Positions 1 to 9,500 of a stretch of DNA of 64,000 nucleotides are shown here, piece after piece; positions within the stretch are counted from its first letter, which is position 1, and every line of letters starts with the position of its first letter. A model generated the notes under the pieces. That model ran no database searches. It was not told the origin of the DNA and worked only from the letters and a program-made list of their open reading frames with translations. The stretch covers positions 2,976,001 through 3,040,000 of the forward strand of contig NZ_QWEV01000005.1 in NCBI RefSeq assembly GCF_003858395.1. Direction: 5' to 3'. The stretch comes from Acidipila sp. EB88 (GTDB taxonomy: Bacteria > Acidobacteriota > Terriglobia > Terriglobales > Acidobacteriaceae). Made by a program: the position numbers and the translations under genes.

Positions 1-687
1 GACCGCTGCGGCGCGCGCACGCGTGCCCGGCGGGTAGGCAGCCTGGGGCGTTGCCAAGGATGTCTGCCCTGCCGCGTGTGCCCGCGAGGGTCCGGAGGGC
101 CATGCCAGGGCCGTGCCATGGTGTAGCGGGTAGGCCAGCACCGCGACATCGCGGTAGAAGGCGTTGACGGTTGGCGGCTGGGGCAGCCGCAGATCCTGTG
201 CGTGGCCATCTTCGACGTTGAGATCCAGGTGGTTGAAGGTGAGCAGTTTCGAGGCATCCTGCGGGGTCACGTCGGGGCCGCCCAGGTTCCAGCCGCTTTG
301 AATGTTCAGGGTGATTTCCAGCCCGAGGCGGTCGGCTTCTTTAAGAGCGTGCAGGTAAAGAGCGGTCCACGCGGGCGAGCCGAACTGCGGGCCGGCCGGC
401 ACGGGATGGTTGCCGCCCTGCGTCGCTCCGCCTGCGTCGACCAGCAGCGCCCCGCCGAAACCCTTGGCTTTCATTTCCTCGAGATCGTGCGTGATGGTGG
501 GCTTGTCGGTATGGCCATTCAGCCACCACCAGTAGCACCGAAGCCGGGCCTCCGGGGGCGGGTTCCGCCAGCCTTGCCGGAGCTGTTCCACCGAGGCATG
601 CCGTGGACCCACTGCGCCGGTTTGTGCGTAGCTGGGCAGTGATGAGCCGAGCAGCACAATCGCACTCACCGCCAGACGAAGCTGCAT
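1..687 (-). CDS. GH106-like alpha-L-rhamnosidase, secreted, partial (3' end beyond window)
   Basis: The frame is open from an ATG at 687 to the left window edge (229 codons), so only the N-terminus is present. It begins with a Sec signal peptide ending near SYAQ. A block follows in which WWWLNGH leads into DLEEMKAKGFGGALLVDAGG. This resembles the opening of glycoside hydrolase family 106 and related rhamnosidase-type enzymes, where a W-x-W-x-NG stretch precedes an (alpha/beta)8 barrel. Further on, NIQSGWNLGGPDVTP fits the same barrel. AAAGG lies 7 nt before the ATG. The gene sits 46 bp downstream of the Oar-type receptor on the same strand, suggesting co-transcription and a role in degrading rhamnose-containing plant polysaccharide outside the cytoplasm. 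The family call rests on N-terminal motifs only; catalytic residues lie outside the window. Confidence 0.68.
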   Translation of the reverse strand, partial: MQLRLAVSAIVLLGSSLPSYAQTGAVGPRHASVEQLRQGWRNPPPEARLRCYWWWLNGHTDKPTITHDLEEMKAKGFGGALLVDAGGATQGGNHPVPAGPQFGSPAWTALYLHALKEADRLGLEITLNIQSGWNLGGPDVTPQDASKLLTFNHLDLNVEDGHAQDLRLPQPPTVNAFYRDVAVLAYPLHHGTALAWPSGPSRAHAAGQTSLATPQAAYPPGTRARAAAV

Positions 688-733
688 GCCGAGCCTTTCA
701 TGGAGCTAACGATACAGCGCGCTACGCCAGGGG

Positions 734-3700
734 TTAAAAGTTGACGCGCGCGGTGAGTTGACCGATGCGCGGATCGTTGGCCTGCGTCTTGGTCACAACG
801 CCCCACGTGGAGCTGCCAAGGGTGGTGCCGGGTCCGCCGAAGTCGGGGGTGTTGAGGGCGTTGAAGAACTCACCACGAAGCTCGAAGGTGGCGCCCTCTT
901 TGATCTGGAACTGTTTAAAGAGCGAGGCGTCGACTACGGGAAACACGCGGATCCTGGCGGCGAGTTCAAGGCTGTTGTACTGGGTGGTGTAGGCGAGGCG
1001 CTCGCGATAGGCAGGCACTGGCGAGAGGCTGTCACAGGCAGGTGCGCTTGCGGTCGATGCGACCATCTCCCCTGCGGTGTTTTCGTAGCAGGTGTTGAGG
1101 TACCGCCCATACGTGGGATTTGCCTGCTGGGGGTTGCCGATGATGGCAACGTTGGCTGGCGCGGCGATGAGCGGGCCATTCTCAAAGCGTGCCACGGTGT
1201 TGAAGTCCCAGCCGCCGAGCACCATGCGCTCGAGCAGGTTGCTGCTGCTGAACCGCGGCAGCTCAAGAGTGGCGAAGATGTTGCCGACGAGCGAGGGGCT
1301 GCTGTCTTCGACCGAAGCAAGCCTGGTGTCGAACGGATTCAGGTACTGCAGGTGATCCATTGCCTTGGACCAGGTGAAGTTGCCCTGCAGTGTGAAGTGG
1401 TTCTTCATGGAGCGCTGTACCTGGATCTGCAGCGCGTTGTAGGGTGCGCTGCCGATCGAGGAGTAATCCTCAGTGACGGTACCGAACTCGGGGTAGGGCA
1501 GCAGCAACAGGTTGCGTTGGATCTGGGCGTTGTTGAGGTTGGTGGTGCCGGTGAAGACCCCGGCGAGCGGGTTGGCGACCTGGGCATTGAGATAGGTGAC
1601 CTCAGACGCGCCGAGGTCGTAGTACTGCTGCGGCAGGACGTTGATGTTGTGGTTGACCTCGATCCGTGTTGCGCGGGTACCAACGTAGGCGACCTGCAGG
1701 ACGAAGTCGCCAGGTAGCCGTTGCTGGACGCTGGCGGACCACTGGGCGCTCTTAGGCTGAACATGATGCTGGTCCACAAAGCTGATGTTCTGGCCAAGCG
1801 CGGTAGCGAGACCAAGTGAGCTGCCGGTGGGTAGTTGAACGCCCGACGGGAAGGGATTGCTGACGGTATTGATCGGCGCACTGGTCACGTAGTTGTTGTA
1901 GCCGGTGGTCTGGCTGAAGCCGGTGCCGATCGGGGACTCAAGCGTATTGAGATAGATGGTGCCAAAGCCGGCGCGCACCACCGTGCGGGGCGACACCGCG
2001 TAGGCGAACCCGACCCTGGGCTGGATGTTGTTCCAGTCTGACGAATAAGGATAACGGTCGGAGGGGCTGGTGAACTGCAGGCCGCCATTGAGCGCGAGGC
2101 CCGGGACCGAAGCCTGCAGGGGATTGGAGCAGGTCGAGCAGAAGCCGGTTACCTGCTTGTTGTAGCGCTCGGTAAATGGCGACTCGTAGTCCCAGCGTGC
2201 GCCGAGATTGAGGGTAAGCTTGTCGGTCACACGCCAGTCATCCTGCGCGTATGGCGCGACGTAGATCTGCTGCAGCGCGTAGGCAGCTTCGATGTTGTAG
2301 GACATTGAGGAGTCATAGCCGAGCAGGAACGAGGCGAATGGATCGCCCGAGCCTGCGTCTGCGCCTACGTTGACGGTGACCGAGTTTTTCTGGGTGAAGC
2401 GGCGGTCGAACTCGTAGGCTCCAAGACCGCTTTCAGGATTCTGTACGTTGTAGCGAATCAGGTTGCCGTCGAAGCCGAAGCGGAAGGTGTGGCGACCCAG
2501 GGTCTTGGTGAGGATTTCTGCGAGATCGCCCGTCATGTTGGTGCTTACCTGGCCGCCCGAGCCGCCAGCGAGGCCCGCGTAGTTATCCGAGTTAAAGGTG
2601 ACACCAGGAAAGCTTGTGTACGGAAGACCGGGCGACGCAATCTGCAACTGCGACAAATCGTAGTTCTCACTGTCGGGGTAGACCAGGCCGAAAGGGTGCC
2701 ACAGGATGCCCAGGCGGGAGTCGAGGACGAGAGAATCGGAGAACTGGTGCACATCGTCGATGCTGCCGCCGCGGTTATTGCGGTAGACCGTGTAACCGTA
2801 ACCGGTGGGGCCGACCTCCTTGGGAAAGCCCTGCAGCGGATAGGTCTGGGTAAGGCCTGAGCGGAAGAGGATGGCCGAAAGCTTGTTCCTGGAGCCGATG
2901 GCCTGGTCCACGCGGCCGATGAACGAGGGGTAGGTGCTGGGGTAGGACGTCTGGTTGGAAATGTAGTTGGGCGTGGAAAGCGCGTTCGAGCCGGGCACGT
3001 TGGGCAGCGGAAAATAGTTGGCCATGGCTGCGCCCGACGGGTTGATGGCTGAGGCGATGTTGTTGCCTGCATAGAAGGCGGTGCGGTTGCCGTTGGCGTC
3101 AACTGGCGAATTAGGCTGGTAGAGCTGGACGCCGGACTGGCAGAGTCCGGTGGCGTCGAAGCCGCCTGTACACAGGGCCGAGAAGTCGCCGGCCCGCTCG
3201 GCGGCGGTGGGCACCCGGGCGCTGTAGTTGATGGCGGTGTGCGAGGCGTAGCGCTCGAACGCGAACATGAAGAAGGTCTTGTCCCGGCCATCGTAGACGT
3301 GGGGAATGCGCACGGGACCATCGACTACCAGGCCAGTCTGGCTGAGCTGGTCGTTGTTGCGCGGCGTGCGAATGGCAGGGTTCGCCGCGTTCTGTTCCGG
3401 TACTTTCTCGTAAGTATTGGCGTTGAGGTAGGTGTTCTGAAAGGCGTAATAGAGCGCGCCGTGGAACTGGTTGCCGCCGCCACGGATGATGGTGTTGGTC
3501 ACGGTGCCATTGCCATGGCCTACCTCGGCGTCGAAGATCGAGGTTTGTACCTTGACCTCCTGCACGGCCTCAGGCGAGGGGACGAAACCGGTGTAGGACG
3601 CGCCGGAGAGACGTTCGGCCGGGTCATCCGGAATGCCGTCCAGGGTGAGACGGTTGTGACCTGAGTTGCCCTGGCTCTCGATCTGGATGGCGACGCCGCT

Positions 3701-4255
3701 GAAGGGGTTGGTGAACTGGCTGGCCTTGGCCTGCGTGTACTCGGTGGTGGGCACACCCGCAGTGAGGGTGGCGAGCACGAAGGGGTTGCGGCCATTGTTC
3801 GGAAGGTTGGTCACCTCTTTCTGGCTGAGGGTTGTGGCGATGTTGGGCGACGCCGTATCGAGCAGGGTATTTGATTCGGACTGCACGTTGATTGTTTCGG
3901 TCTGCGTGCCGGGTTCGAGCTTGAAGTCGGCCTGCTGCAACTCGCCGGCGGTGAGCACGATGCCGGTGCGGGTGGCCGTGTGAAAGCCGGGTGCGGTGAT
4001 GGTTACGGTATAGCTGCCGGGATTGAGCGAGGCGAACGTATAAGCGCCTGAGCCGTTCGACTTGCCAGCCGTCTTGAAGTGGGTTGTTGTCTCTTCTGCA
4101 ACCACGACGACGCCGGGAATGACAGCGCCGCTTGCATCGGTGACGGTGCCCTGGATCGAGCCCAGGTAGCTTTGCGCATAGGCGGCGGTCGCGGCAAATG
4201 GAATCGCCATCGCGCAGACCAACGAGACCAGAACAGGATGGATCTTTTCAACCAA
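734..4255 (-). CDS. Oar/TonB-type outer-membrane receptor with carboxypeptidase-regulatory-like domain (A)
   Basis: A protein of 1173 residues with a signal peptide ending AYAQS (about residue 28). A carboxypeptidase-regulatory-like Ig-fold (IQGTVTDASGAVIPG, about 32-110) is followed by a plug-like region (LPNNGRNPFVLATLTAGV, about 150-170) and a long beta-barrel rich in Tyr, Asn and Gly. It ends in the aromatic residue typical of outer-membrane proteins (TARVNF). These are hallmarks of the Oar-like family greatly expanded in acidobacteria, thought to import or bind polymers with TonB help. No SusD partner is visible. It lies between a divergent ToxR-like regulator and a downstream rhamnosidase-like gene, so a role in rhamnose-containing glycan uptake is inferred. 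Substrate is not readable from sequence. Confidence 0.88.
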   Translation of the reverse strand: MVEKIHPVLVSLVCAMAIPFAATAAYAQSYLGSIQGTVTDASGAVIPGVVVVAEETTTHFKTAGKSNGSGAYTFASLNPGSYTVTITAPGFHTATRTGIVLTAGELQQADFKLEPGTQTETINVQSESNTLLDTASPNIATTLSQKEVTNLPNNGRNPFVLATLTAGVPTTEYTQAKASQFTNPFSGVAIQIESQGNSGHNRLTLDGIPDDPAERLSGASYTGFVPSPEAVQEVKVQTSIFDAEVGHGNGTVTNTIIRGGGNQFHGALYYAFQNTYLNANTYEKVPEQNAANPAIRTPRNNDQLSQTGLVVDGPVRIPHVYDGRDKTFFMFAFERYASHTAINYSARVPTAAERAGDFSALCTGGFDATGLCQSGVQLYQPNSPVDANGNRTAFYAGNNIASAINPSGAAMANYFPLPNVPGSNALSTPNYISNQTSYPSTYPSFIGRVDQAIGSRNKLSAILFRSGLTQTYPLQGFPKEVGPTGYGYTVYRNNRGGSIDDVHQFSDSLVLDSRLGILWHPFGLVYPDSENYDLSQLQIASPGLPYTSFPGVTFNSDNYAGLAGGSGGQVSTNMTGDLAEILTKTLGRHTFRFGFDGNLIRYNVQNPESGLGAYEFDRRFTQKNSVTVNVGADAGSGDPFASFLLGYDSSMSYNIEAAYALQQIYVAPYAQDDWRVTDKLTLNLGARWDYESPFTERYNKQVTGFCSTCSNPLQASVPGLALNGGLQFTSPSDRYPYSSDWNNIQPRVGFAYAVSPRTVVRAGFGTIYLNTLESPIGTGFSQTTGYNNYVTSAPINTVSNPFPSGVQLPTGSSLGLATALGQNISFVDQHHVQPKSAQWSASVQQRLPGDFVLQVAYVGTRATRIEVNHNINVLPQQYYDLGASEVTYLNAQVANPLAGVFTGTTNLNNAQIQRNLLLLPYPEFGTVTEDYSSIGSAPYNALQIQVQRSMKNHFTLQGNFTWSKAMDHLQYLNPFDTRLASVEDSSPSLVGNIFATLELPRFSSSNLLERMVLGGWDFNTVARFENGPLIAAPANVAIIGNPQQANPTYGRYLNTCYENTAGEMVASTASAPACDSLSPVPAYRERLAYTTQYNSLELAARIRVFPVVDASLFKQFQIKEGATFELRGEFFNALNTPDFGGPGTTLGSSTWGVVTKTQANDPRIGQLTARVNF

Positions 4256-4367
4256 GGCCAGCCTCCAAAAAGGAACGCCGCAAAAAGAAAGTGCTGCGGC
4301 AAACGGAGGCCATGCTGCGGGAGCGGGAGGAGACGGAGCAAGTGAATTTACCGGAAACCGACAGGTG

Positions 4368-4384
4368 CTCTTAACTGTTAAGAG
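4368..4384. promoter_or_regulatory. Perfect palindrome, possible operator
   Basis: CTCTTAAC and GTTAAGAG are perfect 8-bp arms around a single T. The element is AT-rich in a GC-rich region and lies 113 bp upstream of the receptor start. The size and symmetry suit a dimeric regulator; the neighbouring ToxR-like protein is one candidate. Function is inferred. Confidence 0.4.
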
Positions 4385-4491
4385 GGCGTAAAGCCATTGA
4401 CCCTAAACGGCTTACACGCAGCAGGGAACTTGTTTCCCGGAATGGCACCGGATAACAACCGCCATGCAAAAACATTGCCAGGCCTTCAGAG

Positions 4492-4512
4492 ATCGCCCTG
4501 GCTGAGGGCGAT
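4492..4512. promoter_or_regulatory. Inverted repeat, possible operator or hairpin
   Basis: ATCGCCCT and AGGGCGAT form perfect 8-bp arms around GGCTG. It overlaps the second copy of the direct repeat ATTGCCAGG and lies about 110 bp upstream of the regulator start. It could be an operator or a leader hairpin; no T-run follows, so a terminator is unlikely. Confidence 0.3.
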
Positions 4513-4623
4513 TGCCAGGGCTGGGTCTTCGCGTCGGCAGCAGGGTCACGCCAGGTTCGGCGTCTGCGAGTCAGCCGCTGGCAATGCTACACTTCCTCCA
4601 CTCGGGTACCTGCCGTGTCCTCC

Positions 4624-5940
4624 ATGATGAAGGCCGAAGATGAGGCTCTCTCTGACGCGTCCGTCGCGCAGCGCCGGGCACTGATTGACCGTGTTGCAGG
4701 CAGCGTGCAATTTGCCCGCTCTGCGCGGCTGCGGGACTTTCTCCAGTACGTCGGCTACGGTTCGCTCGAGCCGCATACCTCGGACATTCACGAACACGCC
4801 ATTGGCGTGAACGTGTTCGGGCGGTCGCGCGACTACGACCGCAGCCAGGACAATATAGTCCGGGTCAATGCGACGGAGCTCCGCAGGCGTATTGACCGCT
4901 ACTTCGAAACCGAGGGTGCGCACGAATCTCTCCTGTTTTCCATTCCGCGGGGAGGCTACACACCGGTCTTCTTCTGGAGGGAGCTCCCGGCGGTGGAAGC
5001 AGCGGAACTTCCGGCCGCTCCGCCTGATCCGGGTTCTGCAATGCAGGGGGTGCTGCCCGTTGCGCCGCCGGAAAAGCGGAGCATGCCATGGATCTGGATC
5101 GCCTTGACCGCTGCACTGGTAGTGGTGTGCTGCCTGCAGTGGTGGCAGAACCGCAGGTTGTCGGCCCCCGATGATGCGTGGGATCGCAGGCCGGTGCTCG
5201 TGGACTTCTGGACCAGCTTTACGAGGTCCGCGGCCGAGACGGATGTGGTTCTTCCGGATGCCTCGGTGACGCTGAGCGAGGAGATCACCAACCGGCCACT
5301 CTCCCTGTGGGACTACATCCACCGGAACTTCCCAGGGCGTGCGCATGGCGACAACCTGAGCATGGACCGGCAGAGCGACCTGGACACGATCTACGCGCAT
5401 AGCGTGGTCATGCTTGGAGATTTCCAGGCCGCGCAGCAGCTCCTGACCCTGACGCCGGTCGCGCCATCGCTGCACGTGACCTCGGCGCGTTTTTTCGAGG
5501 CGGAAGCGATTGATCATGCCAATGTGATCCTGATTGGTGGCAGACAGGCAAATCCATGGACCGCGCTCTTCGATGAGCAGCTTAACTTCAGCCTTGACGA
5601 TCGGGAGGACCACCGGTCGCTCTGCATCGGCAACCGCCATCCTGCTGCCGGCGAGGCTGCCACGTACTGCCCGGTGATTGGAGAGAACCACATCACGGGG
5701 TACAGCGTGGTTGCGTTTCTTCCTAACCTGGGGCGGGCTGGCAAGGTTCTGCTTCTGGCTGGAACCGAGTCGGATGCGACGGCGGCCGCCGCGCAGTTTG
5801 TGACGTCGGAGGATGGGCTCAACGAAGTGAAGCAACGCCTGCGCACCCCGCACCTCGGCTACTTTGAAGCACTGCTGAAGACCTCAAGCCTGCACGGTGC
5901 CCCATTCAGCGCACAACTACTCCTGGTACGCGCACGCTAG
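4624..5940 (+). CDS. ToxR-like membrane-anchored regulator (acidobacterial type)
   Basis: About 438 residues. The first 110 match the N-terminal domain seen ahead of TolB-like or tetratricopeptide regions in many acidobacterial regulators. It has FARSARLRDFLQYV, then HAIGVNVFGRSRDYD, then IVRVNATELRRRIDRYFETEG, and ends IPRGGYTPVF, a winged-helix-like fold. One transmembrane helix follows (WIWIALTAALVVVCCLQWW, about residue 155), so the C-terminal 270 residues should be periplasmic. That part resembles no family I can name. Start choice is uncertain: GTG at 4615 and ATGs at 4624 and 4627 are in frame, with no clear ribosome-binding site. Divergent orientation suggests it controls the adjacent receptor and rhamnosidase genes (inference). 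Confidence 0.75.
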   Translation: MMKAEDEALSDASVAQRRALIDRVAGSVQFARSARLRDFLQYVGYGSLEPHTSDIHEHAIGVNVFGRSRDYDRSQDNIVRVNATELRRRIDRYFETEGAHESLLFSIPRGGYTPVFFWRELPAVEAAELPAAPPDPGSAMQGVLPVAPPEKRSMPWIWIALTAALVVVCCLQWWQNRRLSAPDDAWDRRPVLVDFWTSFTRSAAETDVVLPDASVTLSEEITNRPLSLWDYIHRNFPGRAHGDNLSMDRQSDLDTIYAHSVVMLGDFQAAQQLLTLTPVAPSLHVTSARFFEAEAIDHANVILIGGRQANPWTALFDEQLNFSLDDREDHRSLCIGNRHPAAGEAATYCPVIGENHITGYSVVAFLPNLGRAGKVLLLAGTESDATAAAAQFVTSEDGLNEVKQRLRTPHLGYFEALLKTSSLHGAPFSAQLLLVRAR

Positions 5941-6503
5941 CCGGCACCGGCCAGATCCTTGCCTGCAGGTGCGATCTCGGCGACGATCACCGTGCAGATA
6001 CCTAACCAACGCCGGAGCAGGTCAGGGGCAACGCGCGAAACGATGCCCTACTGCAGGCGAGTTCCTTGCCCGGCAGCTCGACGAGAGCGGTTGATCCAGT
6101 GGGCAGATACAAGCAAATACAGGACGAACATCGCAAAGCCCATGACGCACCAACGCGCTACCTGCGTATGTGGTCCAGGCCAAAAGTGCACGAACCATAG
6201 CTCCGCAGGGAGCAACACCAACGCGACACTTGATCGAAGTGGAGGTTTCGTCACGGGGATCGGCTCTATGAACGGGGCTTGCACGCGTGCTGGAAAACGG
6301 CTGCACTGAGCACGTATGTGCTTAGGTTTGATTCTTTTCCATGCTATTTTGCTTCTCAAGGCAATCACCCCTCATGGCGCGGCTTAGGGCTGTGAGCCTG
6401 TGTGTCCGCACCTGTGCGGCCTGTCGCCTCGGTTTCACAGGAAAATCGCCTGCTTTTGCAATGAATGTAGACATACCGACCTGACGAGCTGGGGAAAGAC
6501 GAA
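5941..6503. other. Long intergenic region before second Oar-type receptor
   Basis: This 563-bp stretch separates two plus-strand genes. It holds one possible small membrane ORF on the minus strand (listed separately) and a short perfect hairpin, CCGCAC/GTGCGG around CT, at 6406-6419 about 85 bp before the receptor start. GGGGAAAG just before 6504 is the ribosome-binding site of the receptor. Nothing else is recognisable. Confidence 0.5.
6048..6368 (-). CDS. Possible small two-helix membrane protein
   Basis: An open frame of up to 106 codons. The C-terminal two thirds contain two hydrophobic stretches, SVALVLLPAELWFVHFW and WCVMGFAMFVLYLLVSAHW, followed by basic residues (INRSRR). That is the pattern of a small inner-membrane protein. 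The N-terminal 30 residues look non-coding, and an internal GTG (at PVTKPP) could be the true start. No family is recognised and no ribosome-binding site is convincing, so it may be a chance frame. Confidence 0.28.
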   Translation of the reverse strand: MIALRSKIAWKRIKPKHIRAQCSRFPARVQAPFIEPIPVTKPPLRSSVALVLLPAELWFVHFWPGPHTQVARWCVMGFAMFVLYLLVSAHWINRSRRAAGQGTRLQ

Positions 6504-9500
6504 ATGAAGAGAATCCTGTTCCAAGGGCTTTCAGGCGTTGCGATTTCAGCTCTGGCTTGCGTCCATACCGTGCAGTCACAGACGGTCACCGGAGCCATCA
6601 CTGGTACGATCACCGACTCCTCCGGCGCGATCCTTCCCGGCGCTCACATCACCGCGCATAACGTCGCAACCGGCGTGGACACGGTCACCACCAGCAATGG
6701 TAGCGGTTTCTACCGCATCGAGTTTCTTCCGATTGGCCGCTACACCCTTACGACCGAAGCAACCGGGTTTGGCCAGAGGTCGGTTCCCGCGTTCGATCTT
6801 GAAGTGCTCCAGACCGCAACGTTCAACTTGAAGCTGGCCGTCGCAGGATCGTCGACTACGGTGGATGTTTCCGAAGCGGCGCCGCCCATCCTGAACACGA
6901 ATGACGCCACCCTGGGCACGACCTTCACAGCGAACGCCATCGCGAACGTTCCCTTGAACGGCCTGGACTTTTCGGCACTTACCTTGTATCTGCCTGGTGC
7001 GGTCAACACTGCGGGCACATCGGGGACCACGGTCATCGAGCGAAGCACCTCGTACACCGACACGCCCAACATCAATGGAAACCGTGCCCAGTCGAACAAC
7101 TACACGCTCGATGGCATCGACATGAACGAGACCTTTAACAATGTGATCTCCTACAGTCCCGCGCCCGAAGCGCTGCAGGAGATCAAGGTTCTGACGGCGA
7201 ACTCGCCCGCGGACTACGGCAATGTAAACGGCGGCGGCATCGTCAGCGTTCTGAAGAGCGGGACCAACCGGTTCCACGGCTCGGCTTACGGATATGTGCA
7301 GGACTACCGGCTGAACGCTAACTCCTGGGCCAACAACAACCAGGGCATCGCGATCAATCCCTTCTCCCAGTCGCAGTTCGGCGGCACCTTTGGCGGCCCG
7401 ATCCTGCGCGACAAGCTCTTCTTCTTCGTCGACTATCTCGGTTCGCGCTATCACACGGGCGGAACCGCGACGGCAAGCGTTCTTTCGGCAGCCATGCGCA
7501 ATGGAGATTTCTCTGCGCTCTGCTCAGCGTTCGATGCGAACGGCCTCTGCGACAAGAACCAGGATCCAAGCGGGATCCAGCTTTACGACGCGCAGAACAA
7601 CTTCGCGCCATTCGTTCGAAATACCGGGGTGCCCATCAATAATCCGGTTGCCAGGTACCTCTTCGCCCACCCAGACGTGTATCCGCTGCCCAACGTTGCG
7701 CCGACCGATGGACTGCTCGCCAACAATTACCAGGGCAGCGTCCGCAGCTTCAAGGCCAACAACCAGGGCGATATCAAGGTGGAGTATGACCCCAATGGCA
7801 AGGACAAGCTGACTGCCTTCTACTCCATGTCTACCGCCTACGATGGATCGGTGGCAGTGCTGGGCATCACCTTTCCCGGCACGAACCTCTATCCCACCAA
7901 GATCATGGGTGGCAACTGGGTGCACATCTTCTCACCCACGCTGGTCAACTCGGCACGCGTGGGCTTCACCCGAACTGACTGGAACGTGGGCCTGCCTACG
8001 GATTCCACAGGCGTCTTCGGCACCTCCGGCAACTCCATCGTTGGCGTGGGTTTTACGGGGCAGGCCTACAACGGCTTCACCGCGCAGGTAGTCAGCGGTG
8101 GACCGACCAGCATTGGCAACCAGGCGCTCAACAATGGCACGATCATCGATAATACCTACAGCTATATCGACAACCTGACCTGGCAGCGTGGACTGCACTA
8201 CCTCAGCATGGGTGTGCAGGCACTTCGTTATCAGCAGAACTACCCCACCAGCAATAACAGCGGCTATCTTGGCAACCTGAATTACACCGGTGCCTTTACC
8301 AGCGACGGCGCAGGCAGCGGCGGTTACGGGGCCGCTGACTTTGTTCTCGACCGCGTCCAGTCTGCAGAGGCGACGCTCACCAGCAGCAACGTGGGGCAGC
8401 GGCAGTGGCGCGCCGCCGGGTACATCAATGACGACTTCCGCATCCGCCCTAACCTGACGCTGAACATCGGCGTTCGTTACGAGTTCGATCAACCCTGGAT
8501 TGAGTCGAACGATCGCCAGGGCAACATCGATGTTGCCAGCGGGCAGGTGCAATATGCCGGGCATGTGCCGGCGGGAGCGCCAGCCGGCTCCGGACTGTGC
8601 CCGACTCGCGGCTGTTACAAACCCAACTACCGCCAGATCATGCCCCGGCTCGGCTTCGCTTACCAGCCGAGCAGTCGCTTTGTTGTGCGTGGCGGCTATG
8701 GCGCCACCAGCTTTTACGAAGGCAACTCCTCTAACCAGCGGCTCACCTCGGTCACGCCCTTCCTTTCCGCGGTCAACGTCTCTGTCAACTCTCCGAAAGT
8801 AGGCGCCGCAACGACGGCGCGCACCGCCGAGCAGGGCTTTATCGGCGGCACCACTTCCGGCTCCGGAACCTACGACGTCTACCCCCAGGACATCCAGCCT
8901 GCTTACATCCAGGAGTGGAGCCTGACGACCGAGTATGCGCTGACGCGTAGTACCTCGATGCAGGTGGGCTTTATCGGCGAGCAGGGCCAGCACATCGAGG
9001 ACTACGGCAACCTGAACCAGTACAGGGTCAATGGCGATCCCACTTCGGCTCCTTACTACAACAACTCTTACATCGGCATCAACGGATCTGCCGGCGCACT
9101 CGGCGTTGGCTCGAACTCCCTTCTGATTACCGAATCACGCGCGATGATGAACTACAACGCGCTTCAGGCCGTGCTGCGCCAGCGTGCAACCCAGGGCCTG
9201 GAGTTCACTCTTAATTACACTTATGGCAAGGCCATGACGAACAGCCTGGGTAACTATGGCCTGAACGTAAACGGATACAGCGGCGCCTTCCAGAACTACT
9301 ACGACAGCAGTGCCGATTACGGTCCCGCCGGATATGACGTCAAGCACAACGTCTCCTTCACTGGCGTGTACGCTCTCCCCATCGGCACCGGCAAGACCTA
9401 CCTGATGGGCGCCGGACACCTGCTGGATGCGGCAGTCGGCGGCTGGAAGGTCGGTTTCGCAGGCGTCTCCTATTCAGGGTTTCCGGAGACGGTCACCACC

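Larger units (their letters stand above)
4256..4614. other. Divergent intergenic region with two inverted repeats
   Basis: This 359-bp region separates the minus-strand receptor from the plus-strand ToxR-like regulator, so it must carry both promoters. It holds two perfect inverted repeats (listed separately) and a direct repeat ATTGCCAGG at 4474-4482 and 4511-4519. I found no convincing -35/-10 pair by eye and no open frame worth calling. Confidence 0.6.

Noticed and set aside
758..1717. Long plus-strand frame inside receptor A
   Set aside because: Antisense shadow of a strongly supported receptor gene, driven by GC-rich codon bias; no recognisable motif.
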